From: Lysobacter avium
Lineage (GTDB): Bacteria; Pseudomonadota; Gammaproteobacteria; Xanthomonadales; Xanthomonadaceae
Length of the DNA stretch: 64,000 nt
Direction: 5' to 3'
Assembly: GCF_015209745.1 (NCBI RefSeq)
Contig: NZ_CP063657.1
Location: forward strand, 2,108,001-2,172,000
The position numbers and the translations under genes are program-made. Shown here one piece after another: positions 1 to 10,111 of the stretch (position 1 is the stretch's first letter; the number at the start of each line of letters is the position of its first letter). Below the pieces are notes generated by a model. The model was given only the letters and a program-made list of their open reading frames with translations, was not told the origin of the DNA and did no database searches.

Positions 1-971
1 ACCACCAGCGGGGCGGTGTTGTCCTCCAGACGCAGCACCAGCGGCTTGCCGGCCAGCTGGGTGCGATGGACGTCCAGTGACTGCGCTGCCAGCCTGGCCA
101 CGTCGGTGGCACCGTGGCCGCGCTCGTTGCGCGACAGCAGGAGCAGCGCGCTGATCAGGTCGGTGCACTGCTGCTCGGCGCGCTGGATGCGCATCAGGCG
201 GCTCCGGGTCTTCTCGTCGAGCTGGGGGTTGGACAGCAGCAGCTCGACCGCGCCGCGGATCACCGCCAGCGGCGTGCGCAGCTCGTGGCTGACGTCGGCA
301 TTGAACTCGCGGTCGCGCTGGACCACCTCGGTGAGCCGGCCGGCGTAGTCATCCAGCGCCTCGGCAAGCTGGCCGACCTCGTCGTCGGGAAAATGGTCGG
401 CCAGTGACTCCGAGGCGGCGCTGCGGCCGGACTCCTTGAGCCGCTTGGCCAGCTCCGACACCGGACTCATCACCCGCGAGGCCGACCACCAGCCCAGCAC
501 CAGCGACAGCAGGGTGAACACCAGCACCGAGGCATACAGGGCGTGGTTGAAACGCTCCTCGCTGCGCTTGGACGGGGTCATGTCATAGGCCAGGAAGAAC
601 CAGGCCTGCGGCGTCTTGCGCACCGCCAACTTGTACGCGAACTCGGTCCCGTCCGGGTCGCTGCCGACCATGCCGGTGATGCCGTCCGACAGCGCATACC
701 ACTCGGGCCGGCTGAGGCGCACCGACTCGAACTTGTCGGGCGTATAGACGTAGGCGCGGACCTGGTCGAAGGGGAATTCGCGGTTGTTGGGGTCCACCTC
801 GAACTGGTGCGCGGCATTGGCGAGGTTGCGGTTCATCACATCCTCGATCAACTGGTTCTCCACCCGCGCGCGGGTCCAGTTGGTCGCCCAGGCGAACAGC
901 AGGGTGAGGCTGAAACCCAGCAACACGAACGACAGGATGATGCGGCTGCGCAGCCGCCGCCGGTAGCGCAT
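1..971 (-). CDS. Sensor histidine kinase, OmpR-system type (C-terminus cut by window edge)
   Basis: Inner-membrane sensor kinase partnered with the response regulator immediately upstream on the same strand. The 323 visible codons start at an ATG at 971, about 47 nt past the regulator stop. They contain a first membrane segment (about residues 10-30, ILSFVLLGFSLTLLFAW), a periplasmic sensor region, a second membrane segment (about 145-168), a HAMP linker, and a HisKA dimerisation domain with the H-box DVSHELRTPL (phospho-acceptor His about residue 229). The ATP-binding domain lies beyond position 1. The signal sensed cannot be told from the sequence. The family call is firm; the exact start is less so. 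Confidence 0.9.
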   Translation of the reverse strand, partial: MRYRRRLRSRIILSFVLLGFSLTLLFAWATNWTRARVENQLIEDVMNRNLANAAHQFEVDPNNREFPFDQVRAYVYTPDKFESVRLSRPEWYALSDGITGMVGSDPDGTEFAYKLAVRKTPQAWFFLAYDMTPSKRSEERFNHALYASVLVFTLLSLVLGWWSASRVMSPVSELAKRLKESGRSAASESLADHFPDDEVGQLAEALDDYAGRLTEVVQRDREFNADVSHELRTPLAVIRGAVELLLSNPQLDEKTRSRLMRIQRAEQQCTDLISALLLLSRNERGHGATDVARLAAQSLDVHRTQLAGKPLVLRLEDNTAPLV

Positions 972-1017
972 ACGCCGGCTGGGGGCGGCGCCGCTGGTCG
1001 CCGCCGCCCTGGGAACC

Positions 1018-1701
1018 TCAGCTTTCGGCATCGAGCTCGGCGATCCGGTAGCCGATGCCGTGGCGGGTGTGGATCAGCGAGGTCGGGAACGGCTTGTCGA
1101 CCACCGCGCGCAGGCCGTGGATGTGCACGCGCAGGCTGTCGGAGTCCGGCAGTTCCTCGCCCCAGACCCGCGTCTCCAGCTCCTGGCGGGTGACCACGGC
1201 CGGTGAGGACTCCATCAGCGACTGCAGGATCTTCAGCCCGGTGGGATTGAGCTGGAGCAGCTTGCCCTGACGGCGCACCTCCAGCGTGTCCAGGTTGTAC
1301 TCCAGGTCCGCGGCGGTCAGCACACGGGTCTTGACCCCGCGTCCGCGGCGCGCGAGCGCGTTCAAGCGGACCTCCACTTCCTGCAGCGCGAAGGGCTTGA
1401 TCAGGTAATCGTCGGCGCCCGAATCGAACCCGGCCAGCTTGTTGTCCAGGGTGTCGCGCGCGGTCAGCATCAGCACGGGGGTCTGCTTGCGCGCCTCGTT
1501 GCGCAGCTTGCGGCAGACCTCCAGGCCATCGATGCCCGGCAGGTTGAGGTCGAGCACGATGGCGTCGAAATCGTGCACAACGGCCAGGTGCAGGCCGGTG
1601 ATGCCGTCGGCGGCAAAGTCGACCGTGTGGCCACGGTCTTCGAGGAAGTCGCCAAGGTTGGCGGCAATGTCCTGGTTGTCTTCAATGACGAGGATGCGCA
1701 T
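1018..1701 (-). CDS. OmpR/PhoP-family response regulator
   Basis: A 227-residue DNA-binding response regulator for the kinase gene that follows it on the minus strand. It has an N-terminal receiver domain with acidic residues E7/D8, phospho-acceptor D51 (VLDLNLPG) and the conserved Lys in LIKPF. A C-terminal winged helix (Trans_reg_C) follows, with LEVRRQGKLLQLNPTGLKIL and the closing HTRHGIGYRI. The start has a good ribosome site (AGGAAGA, about 5 nt upstream). Regulator first and kinase second is the usual order for this family. Its targets are not evident. Confidence 0.93.
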   Translation of the reverse strand: MRILVIEDNQDIAANLGDFLEDRGHTVDFAADGITGLHLAVVHDFDAIVLDLNLPGIDGLEVCRKLRNEARKQTPVLMLTARDTLDNKLAGFDSGADDYLIKPFALQEVEVRLNALARRGRGVKTRVLTAADLEYNLDTLEVRRQGKLLQLNPTGLKILQSLMESSPAVVTRQELETRVWGEELPDSDSLRVHIHGLRAVVDKPFPTSLIHTRHGIGYRIAELDAES

Positions 1702-1855
1702 GGAGTCTTCCTGTGTGGGATGACGCCGGCCGGGGCCGCGTCGGAACCGGACGGACGATTGAAAATCGCCCGGCGCGGTGCATCGCCCGATTCTGCCAGA
1801 CCGCAGCGCTGGACAACGTCACGGCACGCGCGTGCATTCACCCTGAGGCGCGGCG

Positions 1856-4045
1856 TCAGCGTCGCTGCAGGCGCCAGCAGCGGTGGATCCGGGGATTGCG
1901 GGCGAAATCCGGCGGGATGGTCTGCGCGCTGATCTCCTCGCAGGAGGCAAATTCCGCCACCGCCGCCTCGTCCAGACGGAAGCGGCGGAAGTTGTTGGAG
2001 AAGTACAGCACGCCGTCGCGCGCCAGCCGATCGACCGCCGCACGCAGCAGCCGGACGTGGCTGGCCTGGATGTCGAAATCGTCCGCGCGCTTGGAGTTGG
2101 AAAAGGTCGGCGGGTCGCAGAACACCAGGTCGTACTCGGCCTGGTCGGCCTCCAGCCAGGCCATGGCGTCGGCCTGCACGAGCCGATGCCGTGCGCCGCC
2201 CATGCCGTTCTCGGCCAGGTTGTCGGCGCACCATTGCAGGTAGGTCGGCGACAGGTCGACGGTGGTGGTCTGGCGGGCGCGGCCGACGGCGGCGTGCATG
2301 GTGGCGGCGCCGGTGTAGCCGAACAGGTTCAGGAAGCGGGTGTCCTCGGCCTCGGCCGCGATCCGCAGGCGCAGGGGCCGGTGGTCGAGGAACAGGCCGG
2401 TGTCGAGATAGTCGAACAGGTTCACCCGCAGGCGGGCATCGCCTTCGCGCACGGTCAGGTACTCGCCGCGCTGGTCGAAACGGCCGTACTTGGAGCCGCC
2501 CTTGCCGCGCGAACGTGTTTTCAGAGCCACGTGCTCACGCGGCACGTCGAAGACCTCGCGCGCGGCGGCCAGCAACTCGTTCAGGCGCCGGCGCTGCAGG
2601 GGTTCGGGAATGTCGTCGGGCGCCGCGTATTCCTGCACGTGGAGGAAGGTGCGCGGCGATTCCTCGTCGGTCTGGTAGACGTCGATCGCGGCGGAATACT
2701 CCGGCAGGTCGGCGTCGTAGGCGCGGAAGCAGGTCACCGCCTCGCGCTGGCGCCAGGCCTTCAGCTTGCGCAGGTTCTTGCGCAGGCGGTTGGCGACCAT
2801 CTGCGCGCCCTCGGCCAGTGCCGGCGCTTCTTCGCCGGTTTTGCGTTCACGCTGTTGCGGTGCCACCGGGTCAACGGTGATCAGGGTGCACTCGATCGCG
2901 CCGTTGAACATCTGGTACTTCTTGAGTGCGCGCAGGCCGGTAGCGTGGGCCAGCTCGGCGTCGCCGCACAGCAGGCTGGCCCGCCAGTCCGGCACCGCGC
3001 GCTTGAGCGCATCGCCGAGCGCGCGGTACAGCGCCGGATCGGCGGCCAGGCGCAGGTCGTAGGGCGGGTTGCAGACCACCAGTCCGCCGGGCGCGGCGTT
3101 CGCATCCGGGTCGACCTCCGGCCGGGGGAGCACGGGGATCGATCCCAGGCGCAGCCCTTCCACCGCGGCGGCTTGCCACTGGATCACCCCGGCCAGTCCG
3201 GCCAGGACCTCGTTCTCCTGCGCGGCGGCAATCGCATGCGGATCGCGGTCACGGCCGAAGAACACCGGCCGCAGCGCCGCGCGTCCGGCGAGCTCGCGCT
3301 GGCGCGCGTCATCGTGCAGCGACTGCCAGGCGTCCGGGTCGAAGCCCTTCCAGCGGGTCGGGGCGAAGCCACCGTGGCGCAGCAGGCCCGGGGCGATGTC
3401 GGCGGCCATCAGCGCGCCCTCGATGACCAGCGTGCCGCTGCCGCACATCGGGTCGAGCAACCCGCCGTCGCCGGCATAAACCTGCGGCCAGCGACCGCGC
3501 ATCAGCACGCCCGCGGCCAGGTTTTCCTTCAGCGGGGCCTCGCCCTGCTGCTGGCGCCAGCCGCGCCGGTGCAGCGGGCCACCGCCGAGGTCGATGGACA
3601 CGATCGCGCGGTCCTTGCGCACCACCAGGTTGACGCGTACATCCGGCGTGTCCACATCAACGTTTGGGCGCATGCCGGTGGCCTCGCGCATCACATCCAC
3701 GATCGCGTCCTTGACGCGCTGGGCCGCGAAACGGGCGTGGGTCAGGCCGGTTCCCGAGACGTGCGCATCGACCGCGATGGTGTCTCCCTCGCCGAGTTGC
3801 GCCGGCCAGTCGATCGCGGCCACGCCGGCGTACAGGGCCTGCTCATCGGCGCAGTCGAAATCGGCGATCGGCCACAACACACGGCTGGCCAGGCGCGACC
3901 ACAGCACCGCGCGCTGCGCATCCAGCAGGCTGCCTTCGACATTCACCCCGGCCATGGTCGCTGTCGCCCGCGCGCAACCCAGCGCGAGCATCTCCTCGGC
4001 CAGCAGGTATTCCAGACCTTTGCCGCAACTGGCGAAAAACTTCAT
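1856..4045 (-). CDS. rlmKL: Bifunctional 23S rRNA methyltransferase RlmKL
   Basis: A 729-residue fusion that modifies 23S rRNA. In the family, the N-terminal half (RlmL) makes m2G2445 and the C-terminal half (RlmK) makes m7G2069. Visible parts are an N-terminal THUMP region ([15 protein letters not shown] start), a SAM-binding motif ([17 protein letters not shown]) and the amine-methyltransferase motif [12 protein letters not shown] second Rossmann methyltransferase follows with [15 protein letters not shown] and [12 protein letters not shown]. Length fits the usual 700-odd residues. The start overlaps the stop of the upstream hydrolase gene by 4 bp, so the two are probably translationally coupled. 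Confidence 0.95.
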   Translation of the reverse strand: MKFFASCGKGLEYLLAEEMLALGCARATATMAGVNVEGSLLDAQRAVLWSRLASRVLWPIADFDCADEQALYAGVAAIDWPAQLGEGDTIAVDAHVSGTGLTHARFAAQRVKDAIVDVMREATGMRPNVDVDTPDVRVNLVVRKDRAIVSIDLGGGPLHRRGWRQQQGEAPLKENLAAGVLMRGRWPQVYAGDGGLLDPMCGSGTLVIEGALMAADIAPGLLRHGGFAPTRWKGFDPDAWQSLHDDARQRELAGRAALRPVFFGRDRDPHAIAAAQENEVLAGLAGVIQWQAAAVEGLRLGSIPVLPRPEVDPDANAAPGGLVVCNPPYDLRLAADPALYRALGDALKRAVPDWRASLLCGDAELAHATGLRALKKYQMFNGAIECTLITVDPVAPQQRERKTGEEAPALAEGAQMVANRLRKNLRKLKAWRQREAVTCFRAYDADLPEYSAAIDVYQTDEESPRTFLHVQEYAAPDDIPEPLQRRRLNELLAAAREVFDVPREHVALKTRSRGKGGSKYGRFDQRGEYLTVREGDARLRVNLFDYLDTGLFLDHRPLRLRIAAEAEDTRFLNLFGYTGAATMHAAVGRARQTTTVDLSPTYLQWCADNLAENGMGGARHRLVQADAMAWLEADQAEYDLVFCDPPTFSNSKRADDFDIQASHVRLLRAAVDRLARDGVLYFSNNFRRFRLDEAAVAEFASCEEISAQTIPPDFARNPRIHRCWRLQRR

Positions 4046-4596
4046 CGCGCGTCCCCACGATCGTTCGACGCTTGCAGGCTCGACAGCAGGCCCATGAACG
4101 CGTCGGCACTGGCCTGCACGTGGCGTGAAAGCCGGTGATCGTCATCGACCAGCAACAGGCGGGCGCGGCGCTCCTGCGACCAGCCGACGACGTCCGCGGC
4201 GGGAATCAGCTCGTCGTTCCAGCCGTGCAGGATGCTCAGCGGCACATCGGCGGCATCGATGGGATGCGCCTGGTTCATGCGGATCGGCGGTGCCATCAGG
4301 AACAGGCCGGCCACCGGAACCTGCAGGGACGCGTGCGCGGAGATGAAGGCACCGAGGCTGGATCCGGCCAGCACGACCGGCCCGCGCGCGGTTGCGGCGC
4401 GGGTCAATTCCACCAGCCGCTGCAGGCGCTGCGGCACATCGCCCAGCGGGCTGATATCGGCGCAGGCGTCCAGGTCGGTGTAATCGGGTCGCTCGCAGGT
4501 CCAGCCGAGCTCCGCGGCGGCCTGCGCGAGCGCGGTGACCTTGGTCGCGTCGGGGCCGCTTTCAAAGCCGTGGGAAAGGATGCAGTGTCCGCGCAT
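4042..4596 (-). CDS. Small alpha/beta-hydrolase fold protein
   Basis: A 184-residue predicted cytoplasmic serine hydrolase. It opens with [13 protein letters not shown], has the nucleophile elbow AGSSLGAF, an acid in [11 protein letters not shown] and a catalytic His in DDDHRL, so a full Ser-Asp-His triad is present. The reading frame extends further upstream without a stop, but that stretch has no hydrolase character, so the ATG at 4596 is preferred. It shares a 4-bp overlap with rlmKL. The substrate is unknown; it resembles the short YqiA/RBBP9-like esterases. Confidence 0.8.
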   Translation of the reverse strand: MRGHCILSHGFESGPDATKVTALAQAAAELGWTCERPDYTDLDACADISPLGDVPQRLQRLVELTRAATARGPVVLAGSSLGAFISAHASLQVPVAGLFLMAPPIRMNQAHPIDAADVPLSILHGWNDELIPAADVVGWSQERRARLLLVDDDHRLSRHVQASADAFMGLLSSLQASNDRGDAR

Positions 4597-4677
4597 GGTG
4601 AATCCGGAAGTAAAAACGCACGGCGGCGACGGCGTGGCGGGCACGGCGCGCGCAGCGGTGGCTGGGGCCCGCGATGC

Positions 4678-4683
4678 TAGCAT
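4678..4683 (+). promoter_or_regulatory. Candidate extended -10 box, leaderless amidase gene
   Basis: TGC precedes TAGCAT (extended -10 form, 4 of 6 consensus bases). It lies 7 nt before the ATG at 4691, so transcription would begin at or next to the start codon. No Shine-Dalgarno sequence is seen. Confidence 0.4.
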
Positions 4684-4690
4684 CCGGGCC

Positions 4691-5278
4691 ATGCCCACCG
4701 AGCCTGACGCCGCCGCTGCCGGCCCTGCCATTCACCCAGCGCCGCTGCCGTATCAGGCGCGTCTGTCCCAGCGGGATCCGGCGTCAATCGACCTGGTGGT
4801 GATCCACTGCACCGAGCTGCCGGACCTGGCCATGGCGCGCGAGTACGGGGAGCGTGTGCTTTATCCGGAATCGGGCACGGGCAACAGCGGCCACTTCTAC
4901 ATCGACCGCGACGGCACGATCCACCAGTACGTCGACCTCGACCGCGTCGCCCACCACGTGCGCGGTGTCAACGACCGCTCTGTCGGCATTGAGCTGGTCA
5001 ACAGCGGCCGCTACCCCGATTGGCTCGATTCCCGCCACCAGTCGATGGACGAAGCCTATCCCCCCGCGCAGATCGCTGCGCTGCTCGCGCTGCTGGACTG
5101 GCTGGCCCGCAGCCTGCCCTCGCTGCAATGGATCGCCGGCCACGAGGATCTGGATACCGAGCTGGCCGTGGCGAGCGACGATCCCGGCCTGCGGGTGCCA
5201 CGCAAACGCGATCCGGGACCGCGGTTCCCGTGGGCGGACGTGCTGGCCGCCACTTCGCTGGAGCGGCTGCCGGGCTGA
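4691..5278 (+). CDS. N-acetylmuramoyl-L-alanine amidase (AmpD/amidase_2 family)
   Basis: A 195-residue peptidoglycan amidase that should cleave the MurNAc-L-Ala bond, probably in recycling. The amidase_2 fold is recognisable from LVVIHCTELP (first Zn ligand His), GHFYIDRDGTIHQYVD, the HHVRG strand, NDRSVGIELVNSG, the second ligand in WIAGHEDL, and KRDPGPRFPW carrying the Asp ligand. No clear signal peptide is seen, in keeping with a cytoplasmic AmpD-like role. The frame is open upstream of the chosen ATG, but family similarity starts only after it, and a -10-like box sits 7 nt before it. Confidence 0.88.
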   Translation: MPTEPDAAAAGPAIHPAPLPYQARLSQRDPASIDLVVIHCTELPDLAMAREYGERVLYPESGTGNSGHFYIDRDGTIHQYVDLDRVAHHVRGVNDRSVGIELVNSGRYPDWLDSRHQSMDEAYPPAQIAALLALLDWLARSLPSLQWIAGHEDLDTELAVASDDPGLRVPRKRDPGPRFPWADVLAATSLERLPG

Positions 5279-5347
5279 GCGCTGGCTGGCGCCTTTGTCC
5301 GGCCTGCTTAGCCCGACCGGCAGGACCGGCCGCGTGCCACCGCCGGC

Positions 5348-5353
5348 TATAAT
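5348..5353 (+). promoter_or_regulatory. Consensus -10 box upstream of tesB
   Basis: A perfect TATAAT lies 27 nt before the preferred tesB start in otherwise GC-rich sequence. No good TTGACA-like -35 is seen at the usual spacing. Confidence 0.5.
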
Positions 5354-5380
5354 TGCCGGTCACCCGTATTGGTCCGCCGC

Positions 5381-6280
5381 ATGACGCCCCCCGTTTCCGA
5401 GCTGATCGACCTGCTCTCGCTGGAGCGCCTCGAGGACAACCTGTTCCGCGGCCAGAGCCGCGACATCGGCACCAAGTACGTGTTCGGTGGCCAGGTGCTC
5501 GGCCAGGCCCTGTCGGCCGCCCGCGCCACCCTGGCGGAGACGCGCGGGGCCCATTCGCTGCACGCCTACTTCCTGCGTGCCGGCGACATCAAGGCGCCGA
5601 TCGTCTACCAGATCGACCGCACCCGCGACGGCGGCAGCTTCTCGGTCCGCCGGGTGACCGCGATCCAGCACGGCCAGGTGATTTTTTTCATGGCGGCGTC
5701 CTTCCAGGCCGAGGAGCCCGGTGCCCAGCACCAGTCCTCGATGCCGTCGGTGCCCGTGCCCGAGGACATCGAGCCTTCGCCGTCGGTGCCCGACAAGGTC
5801 ATGGCCACGCTGCCCGACAAGATCCAGCGCTGGCTGTCGCGCGAAGGGCCGTTCGAGTTCCGCCACGTCTATCCGCGTGACGAGCTCAACCCGCCCAAGC
5901 GGCCGCCGCAGCAGCAGGTGTGGTTCCGCCTGACCGACCGGGTCGGCGACTCCCCTGACCTGCACCAGGCCCTGCTGGCGTACGCGTCCGACTTCCAGCT
6001 GTTGGGCACGGCGACCTATCCGCACGGCATCAGCTACTACCAGCCCAACGTGCAGATGGCCTCGCTGGACCACGCACTGTGGTTCCACCGCCCGTTCCGC
6101 GCCGACGACTGGCTGCTGTACTCCATCGACAGTCCCAGCGCGCAGAGTTCGCGCGGCCTGGCCCGCGGCCAGATCTATTCGCGCGACGGCGTCCTGATCG
6201 CCAGCACGGCGCAGGAAGGCCTGATCCGCGTGGTGCCCGATGCCGCCGGCGCCGCGACCCACGTCCCGGCGCGGAGCTGA
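5381..6280 (+). CDS. tesB: Acyl-CoA thioesterase II
   Basis: A 299-residue double-hotdog thioesterase that hydrolyses medium and long acyl-CoA to free acid and CoA in the cytoplasm. Recognisable family signatures are RDIGTKYVFGGQVLGQAL near the N-terminus, HSLHAYFLRAGD, the GGSFSVRRVTAIQHG strand, and a second hotdog ending DHALWFHRPFRADDWLLY and ARGQIYSRDGVLIAS. Length is close to that of E. coli TesB. An in-frame ATG 12 nt upstream is possible, but the start at 5381 fits the family N-terminus better. Confidence 0.93.
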   Translation: MTPPVSELIDLLSLERLEDNLFRGQSRDIGTKYVFGGQVLGQALSAARATLAETRGAHSLHAYFLRAGDIKAPIVYQIDRTRDGGSFSVRRVTAIQHGQVIFFMAASFQAEEPGAQHQSSMPSVPVPEDIEPSPSVPDKVMATLPDKIQRWLSREGPFEFRHVYPRDELNPPKRPPQQQVWFRLTDRVGDSPDLHQALLAYASDFQLLGTATYPHGISYYQPNVQMASLDHALWFHRPFRADDWLLYSIDSPSAQSSRGLARGQIYSRDGVLIASTAQEGLIRVVPDAAGAATHVPARS

Positions 6281-6289
6281 GCGCCCGCC

Positions 6290-7174
6290 ATGCGCAAGGT
6301 ATTCAGCAGCCACCGGCTGGAAAACACCGAAGGCGTCGCCGAGCTGCTGCGCCAGGCCGGGATCGAGGTGCGCATCCTCAATGGCCGCTCCTACAAGGGC
6401 AACCGCCGCCGAACCTTCAGCTATTCCGATCCGTCGGCGCCGGTATCGGAAGCCTGGGTCGTGCGCTCCGATGACCAGCGTCTCGCGCGCGAGATCCTCC
6501 GCGAAGCCGGCCTGATCGATACCACCCGCCCCGACGGGGGCTATACGACGCCGACGTTCCGCAGCGAGGTCGAATTGGCCCAGGCGCGCTCACCGGCGCG
6601 CAAGAAACTGCTGCGGGTAAAGCTGGGCGTGCTCGCGCTGATTGCAGCGGTGGTCGTGGCCGCTGCCATGCACACCCTCAACCAGCCACCGGCACCGGCT
6701 GCCGCGCCTGCAGATCCCTCGCTGGTGGAAGTCCAGACCGCATCGCCGCCTTTCGACGGTTCCATCGCGGCGACCTTGCCTCCGGTCGCCCGGCTGGTGC
6801 TCGCCAGAGCCCTGCAGGACGTCGATACGCCGGTCGCGTGTGTGGGCGTGGACCGCGGCGATGCGCCTGCGGCGATCGTCAGCGCCCTGGCGGCGTCCCA
6901 TCCCCGCCTGACGGTGGTGCCCGCCACCGCCTGCCAGGAAATCGCCGACGAGGATCGAGGAAGCTTCGAGCGGGCCACCGGCCGCGCGGCCACGATCGTG
7001 GACGTGCGCGTGTTCCGGCCCGCTGGCCCGGAACACGGCACCGTGGAGGTCAACGCGTACCACCATCGTGGCTGGGCGGCTTACGAGACCCTGGAGGTCA
7101 CCCGTGTGGATGGCACCTGGCAGGTAACCGACGTGATCAAGCGTGTCGAAAGCCGGGGCTTGATGGGCTTTTGA
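6290..7174 (+). CDS. DUF2007-type membrane protein (xanthomonad 'pathogenicity-like' family)
   Basis: A 294-residue protein of unknown function. The first 80 or so residues look like a DUF2007 domain (MRKVFSSHRLENTEGVAELL with RILNGRSYKG), a small ferredoxin-like fold. A single membrane segment follows around residues 107-125 (LGVLALIAAVVVAAAM), then a periplasmic domain of about 165 residues with two cysteines (VACVG, ATACQE) that could form a disulfide. The gene starts 9 nt after tesB and is probably co-transcribed with it. Homologues in Xanthomonas are, from memory, labelled pathogenicity-like without a demonstrated role. Confidence 0.7.
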   Translation: MRKVFSSHRLENTEGVAELLRQAGIEVRILNGRSYKGNRRRTFSYSDPSAPVSEAWVVRSDDQRLAREILREAGLIDTTRPDGGYTTPTFRSEVELAQARSPARKKLLRVKLGVLALIAAVVVAAAMHTLNQPPAPAAAPADPSLVEVQTASPPFDGSIAATLPPVARLVLARALQDVDTPVACVGVDRGDAPAAIVSALAASHPRLTVVPATACQEIADEDRGSFERATGRAATIVDVRVFRPAGPEHGTVEVNAYHHRGWAAYETLEVTRVDGTWQVTDVIKRVESRGLMGF

Positions 7175-7180
7175 CCCGGA

Positions 7181-7873
7181 TCAGCGGCCGCGCCTTGGAG
7201 CGAGATCTTCCCTGGTGAGGTAACCGTCGCGGTCCTCGTCAAGGAAGGCGAACATCTTGGCCTTGCCCGGCCAGGCCGCCTCGTATTCGGCGCGGCTCAG
7301 GCGCCCGTCGCCATTGCTGTCGGCTTCCTTGAAACGCTGGTCGAAGCGTTCGGCCGCCTTGCGCTGGAACTCTGCACGACGACGATCACCGTCGGCCTGC
7401 AGTTCGCTGCGCACCAGGTAGCCGTCCTTGTTGGTGTCGATCTCGGCAAAGCGCTCGGCCAGCCGCGAGCCCTCGGCTTCCAGCTTGCTGATGCGTCCGT
7501 CCCCGTCGGCATCCAGGGCGATATGGCGAGCCATTCCGCCGTGACCACCCCAATGGCCCATGCGTCCGCCCCGCTCGCCGTCATGGCCACGGCGGGAACC
7601 ACGTCTGGCGTGGCTTCGCTGCAGCTCGCTGCGCTCCAGCTTGCCGTCGCTGTTGCGATCCAGGCGATCGAAGTTTTCCACCAGGCGCGGGTGCCTGGCC
7701 GCTTCGTTGCGATCGATCACCCCATCCTTGTTGGCATCCAGGCTGAGCCAGCGGTCGTGGCGTGGGCTTTCGGCGCCGGCCTTGTCGGTCGCGGCCTGTG
7801 GCGATGCCAACGCGGCGCCCGCCACCAGCACGGCGACGGCGAGGGCGGACATCCGGATCATTGGGTGCTTCAT
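7181..7873 (-). CDS. Secreted six-EF-hand calcium-binding protein
   Basis: A 230-residue exported protein. The preferred ATG at 7873 gives a signal peptide (MSALAVAVLVAGAALASPQA). Six EF-hand-like loops are visible: LDANKDGVIDRNE, LDRNSDGKLERSE, LDADGDGRISKLE, IDTNKDGYLVRSE, ADSNGDGRLSRAE and LDEDRDGYLTRED. A His/Gly/Arg-rich linker separates the first two from the rest. It probably binds calcium in the periplasm or outside the cell; no enzyme domain is seen. It is convergent with the preceding gene, with only 6 nt between the stop codons. Confidence 0.82.
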   Translation of the reverse strand: MKHPMIRMSALAVAVLVAGAALASPQAATDKAGAESPRHDRWLSLDANKDGVIDRNEAARHPRLVENFDRLDRNSDGKLERSELQRSHARRGSRRGHDGERGGRMGHWGGHGGMARHIALDADGDGRISKLEAEGSRLAERFAEIDTNKDGYLVRSELQADGDRRRAEFQRKAAERFDQRFKEADSNGDGRLSRAEYEAAWPGKAKMFAFLDEDRDGYLTREDLAPRRGR

Positions 7874-8036
7874 GCGGGTTCTCCTGCATCGGTGCCAGTG
7901 CGGCACGGTCGCAAGGATCAACGTGTCGACCTCGCCGCCGTTGACCTGCGAGCCCAACCGCAGGTGAACGCCGCCGGTCCGGCGAGCTGCCGGTTGCACA
8001 CGCCGGTGGGCGGAAAGCGGCGCTATGCTGGCCGCC

Positions 8037-8789
8037 ATGGGTAGCGACACCGGCCAGGACATCGACGATCTACGGCTCTTCCACACGGCCGAGCATCCAT
8101 GCGGCTATTGGCCGCAGCGCATTGCCCGCGACCTGGTCATGGACCCGCGCGACCCGCAGTTGGCACGCTGGTATCCGCAGGCGCTGCAGTGGGGATTCCG
8201 GCGTTCCGGCGACATCGTCTACCGCCCGCACTGCCAGGGCTGCCGTGCCTGCGTGGCGGTGCGCATCCCGGTCATGCGCTTCCGGCCCGACCGCAGCCAA
8301 CGCCGCTGCCTTGCGCGCAACGCCGACGTGGTAATGCGGGTGCTCCCGCCCGAACGCACGCCGGAGCAGCTCGCGCTCTATCAGCGCTACCTCTCGGCAC
8401 GTCACCACGGCGGCGGCATGGACGACCACGGCCCCAGCGAATTCGACCAGTTCCTGACGGGACGCTGGAGCAATGGCCGCTTCATCGAACTGCGCGATCC
8501 TGCCCCAACCGGTCCGGGCCGCCTGCTGGCGGTCGCGGTCACCGATGTGGTGCCTGCAGCGCTGTCGGCGGTGTACACGTTCTTCGACCCCGACGAGACC
8601 CGCCGTGGACTGGGTACGCTGGCGGTGCTGAGGCAAATGCAATGGGCGATCGAGCAGGGCTATCCGCACCTGTATCTGGGCTACTGGATCAAGGGCCACC
8701 CGAAGATGGACTACAAACGACGCTTCCGCCCGCTGGAGGGTTTCAACGGTCGCAACTGGCGCGACATGGACGCTGGAGAATCGACATGA
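8037..8789 (+). CDS. bpt: Aspartate/glutamate leucyltransferase (bacterial arginyl-tRNA-protein transferase family)
   Basis: A 250-residue N-end-rule enzyme that transfers leucine from Leu-tRNA to N-terminal Asp or Glu and so marks proteins for ClpS/ClpAP. Family signatures are [18 protein letters not shown], the cysteine cluster [32 protein letters not shown] and [16 protein letters not shown]. Two ATGs compete: 8025, with GGAAAG upstream, and 8037, preceded by TATGCT with a 7-nt gap. The latter matches the family N-terminus better. The downstream gene starts inside its stop codon (ATGA). Confidence 0.92.
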   Translation: MGSDTGQDIDDLRLFHTAEHPCGYWPQRIARDLVMDPRDPQLARWYPQALQWGFRRSGDIVYRPHCQGCRACVAVRIPVMRFRPDRSQRRCLARNADVVMRVLPPERTPEQLALYQRYLSARHHGGGMDDHGPSEFDQFLTGRWSNGRFIELRDPAPTGPGRLLAVAVTDVVPAALSAVYTFFDPDETRRGLGTLAVLRQMQWAIEQGYPHLYLGYWIKGHPKMDYKRRFRPLEGFNGRNWRDMDAGEST

Positions 8790-10087
8790 CCCCACGCCGT
8801 ACCTGCACCCGACCCTGCACCCGACCCCGCCCGGACGGCCCTTTGACCTGGAGAACCGCACTTCGCTCGCTCGCCCTGCTCGTGCTGGCCCTGGCAGTGG
8901 GCGGATGCGTGCGGGTGTCAGTCCACGGCGACCGACAGGCCTACGAGGAAGCCCACCGCCCGATGACCGACACGACGCCCCTGCGGGTGGCCACCTACAA
9001 CGTCTCGCTGTACAGCGAGGAGGCCGGCGGACTGATCCGCCAGTTGGAGGGCGAGGACACGCAGGCAGGGAAAATTGCCGCCGTGCTGCAGCGGGTGCGT
9101 CCGGACGTCGTGCTGCTCAACGAGTTCGACTATGACCCCGCGGGACGCGCCGCCGACCTCTTCCAGCAGCGCTATCTGGCGCGGCCGCAAACCGGCGGCG
9201 GCGAAGCGCTTGCCTATCCCTACCGATACCTGGCGCCGGTCAATACCGGCGTGCCCAGCGGCCTGGACCTGGACCGCAATGGCGAGATTGGTGGCAGCGG
9301 CCGCGACCGCGGCAACGATGCCTGGGGCTACGGCCTGCATCCCGGGCAGTACGGCATGCTGGTGCTCTCGCGTTATCCCATCGACGAAGCGGCGGTGCGC
9401 ACTTTCCAGCATCTGAAATGGAGCGCCATGCCCGGTTCGCGCGCGCCGCAGGATCCGGCAACCGGTGCGCCGTGGTACCCAGCGCAGGTGTGGTCGCAAC
9501 TGCGCTTGTCGTCCAAATCGCACTGGGACGTGCCCATCACCACGCCGCACGGCATCGTGCACCTGCTTGCCGCCCACCCCACTCCCCCGGTGTTCGACGG
9601 GCCGGAAGATCGCAACGGGCGGCGCAACGCCGACGAGATCCGGCTCTGGGCGGAATACATCAACCCCACCGGTGACCCGGCATGGGTGTGTGACGATCGC
9701 GGGCGCTGCGGCGGACTGGCGGCGGACGCGAACTTCGTGATCGTGGGCGACTACAACGCCGACCCGGTCGATGGCGACGGCGTTCCCGGAGCGATCGCGC
9801 AACTGCTCGGGCATCCGCGCGTCAACGCACGCTTCGTGCCGCGCAGCACGGGCGCCGCGCCACGCGCCGCCGAGCGAGGACTTGTCCGTCGCGGCGACCT
9901 GCGCAGCCACACCGGCGACTTTGGCCCGGAAGGCGGCACGCTGCGCCTGGATTACGTACTGCCCTCGACCGGCCTGCGGGTCACCGACGGCGGCGTGTTC
10001 TGGCCTGCCAGCGGCGAGCCGGGCAGCGACATCGTCGACGCCAGCGACCACCACCTGGTGTGGCTCGATCTGGTGCCGGCCAACTGA
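8786..10087 (+). CDS. Endonuclease/exonuclease/phosphatase-family lipoprotein
   Basis: A 433-residue protein with an N-terminal membrane-targeting stretch ending [10 protein letters not shown], so probably a lipoprotein. An EEP-superfamily domain follows: [10 protein letters not shown] (metal Asn), [10 protein letters not shown] (metal Glu), [13 protein letters not shown] (catalytic Asp/Asn) and [12 protein letters not shown] (terminal Asp-His pair). These residues argue for an active Mg-dependent phosphodiesterase, but they do not say whether it acts on DNA, lipid or phosphoesters. The start overlaps the bpt stop by 4 bp. A short duplication near the N-terminus encodes CTRPCTRP. Confidence 0.8.
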   Translation: MTPRRTCTRPCTRPRPDGPLTWRTALRSLALLVLALAVGGCVRVSVHGDRQAYEEAHRPMTDTTPLRVATYNVSLYSEEAGGLIRQLEGEDTQAGKIAAVLQRVRPDVVLLNEFDYDPAGRAADLFQQRYLARPQTGGGEALAYPYRYLAPVNTGVPSGLDLDRNGEIGGSGRDRGNDAWGYGLHPGQYGMLVLSRYPIDEAAVRTFQHLKWSAMPGSRAPQDPATGAPWYPAQVWSQLRLSSKSHWDVPITTPHGIVHLLAAHPTPPVFDGPEDRNGRRNADEIRLWAEYINPTGDPAWVCDDRGRCGGLAADANFVIVGDYNADPVDGDGVPGAIAQLLGHPRVNARFVPRSTGAAPRAAERGLVRRGDLRSHTGDFGPEGGTLRLDYVLPSTGLRVTDGGVFWPASGEPGSDIVDASDHHLVWLDLVPAN

Positions 10088-10111
10088 CCGGCGATAGGCT
10101 CAGGACCGCAA

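Noticed and set aside
1883..4138. A 751-codon open frame on the plus strand
   Set aside because: It is antisense to rlmKL, with composition typical of GC-rich shadow frames and no recognisable domain.
8099..8785. Upstream extension of the nuclease/phosphatase-family gene
   Set aside because: It overlaps bpt entirely in another frame; family similarity and a membrane signal begin only after the ATG at 8786.
8797..8825. Short duplication encoding CTRPCTRP as a regulatory repeat
   Set aside because: Only two units within a coding N-terminus; more likely chance slippage.
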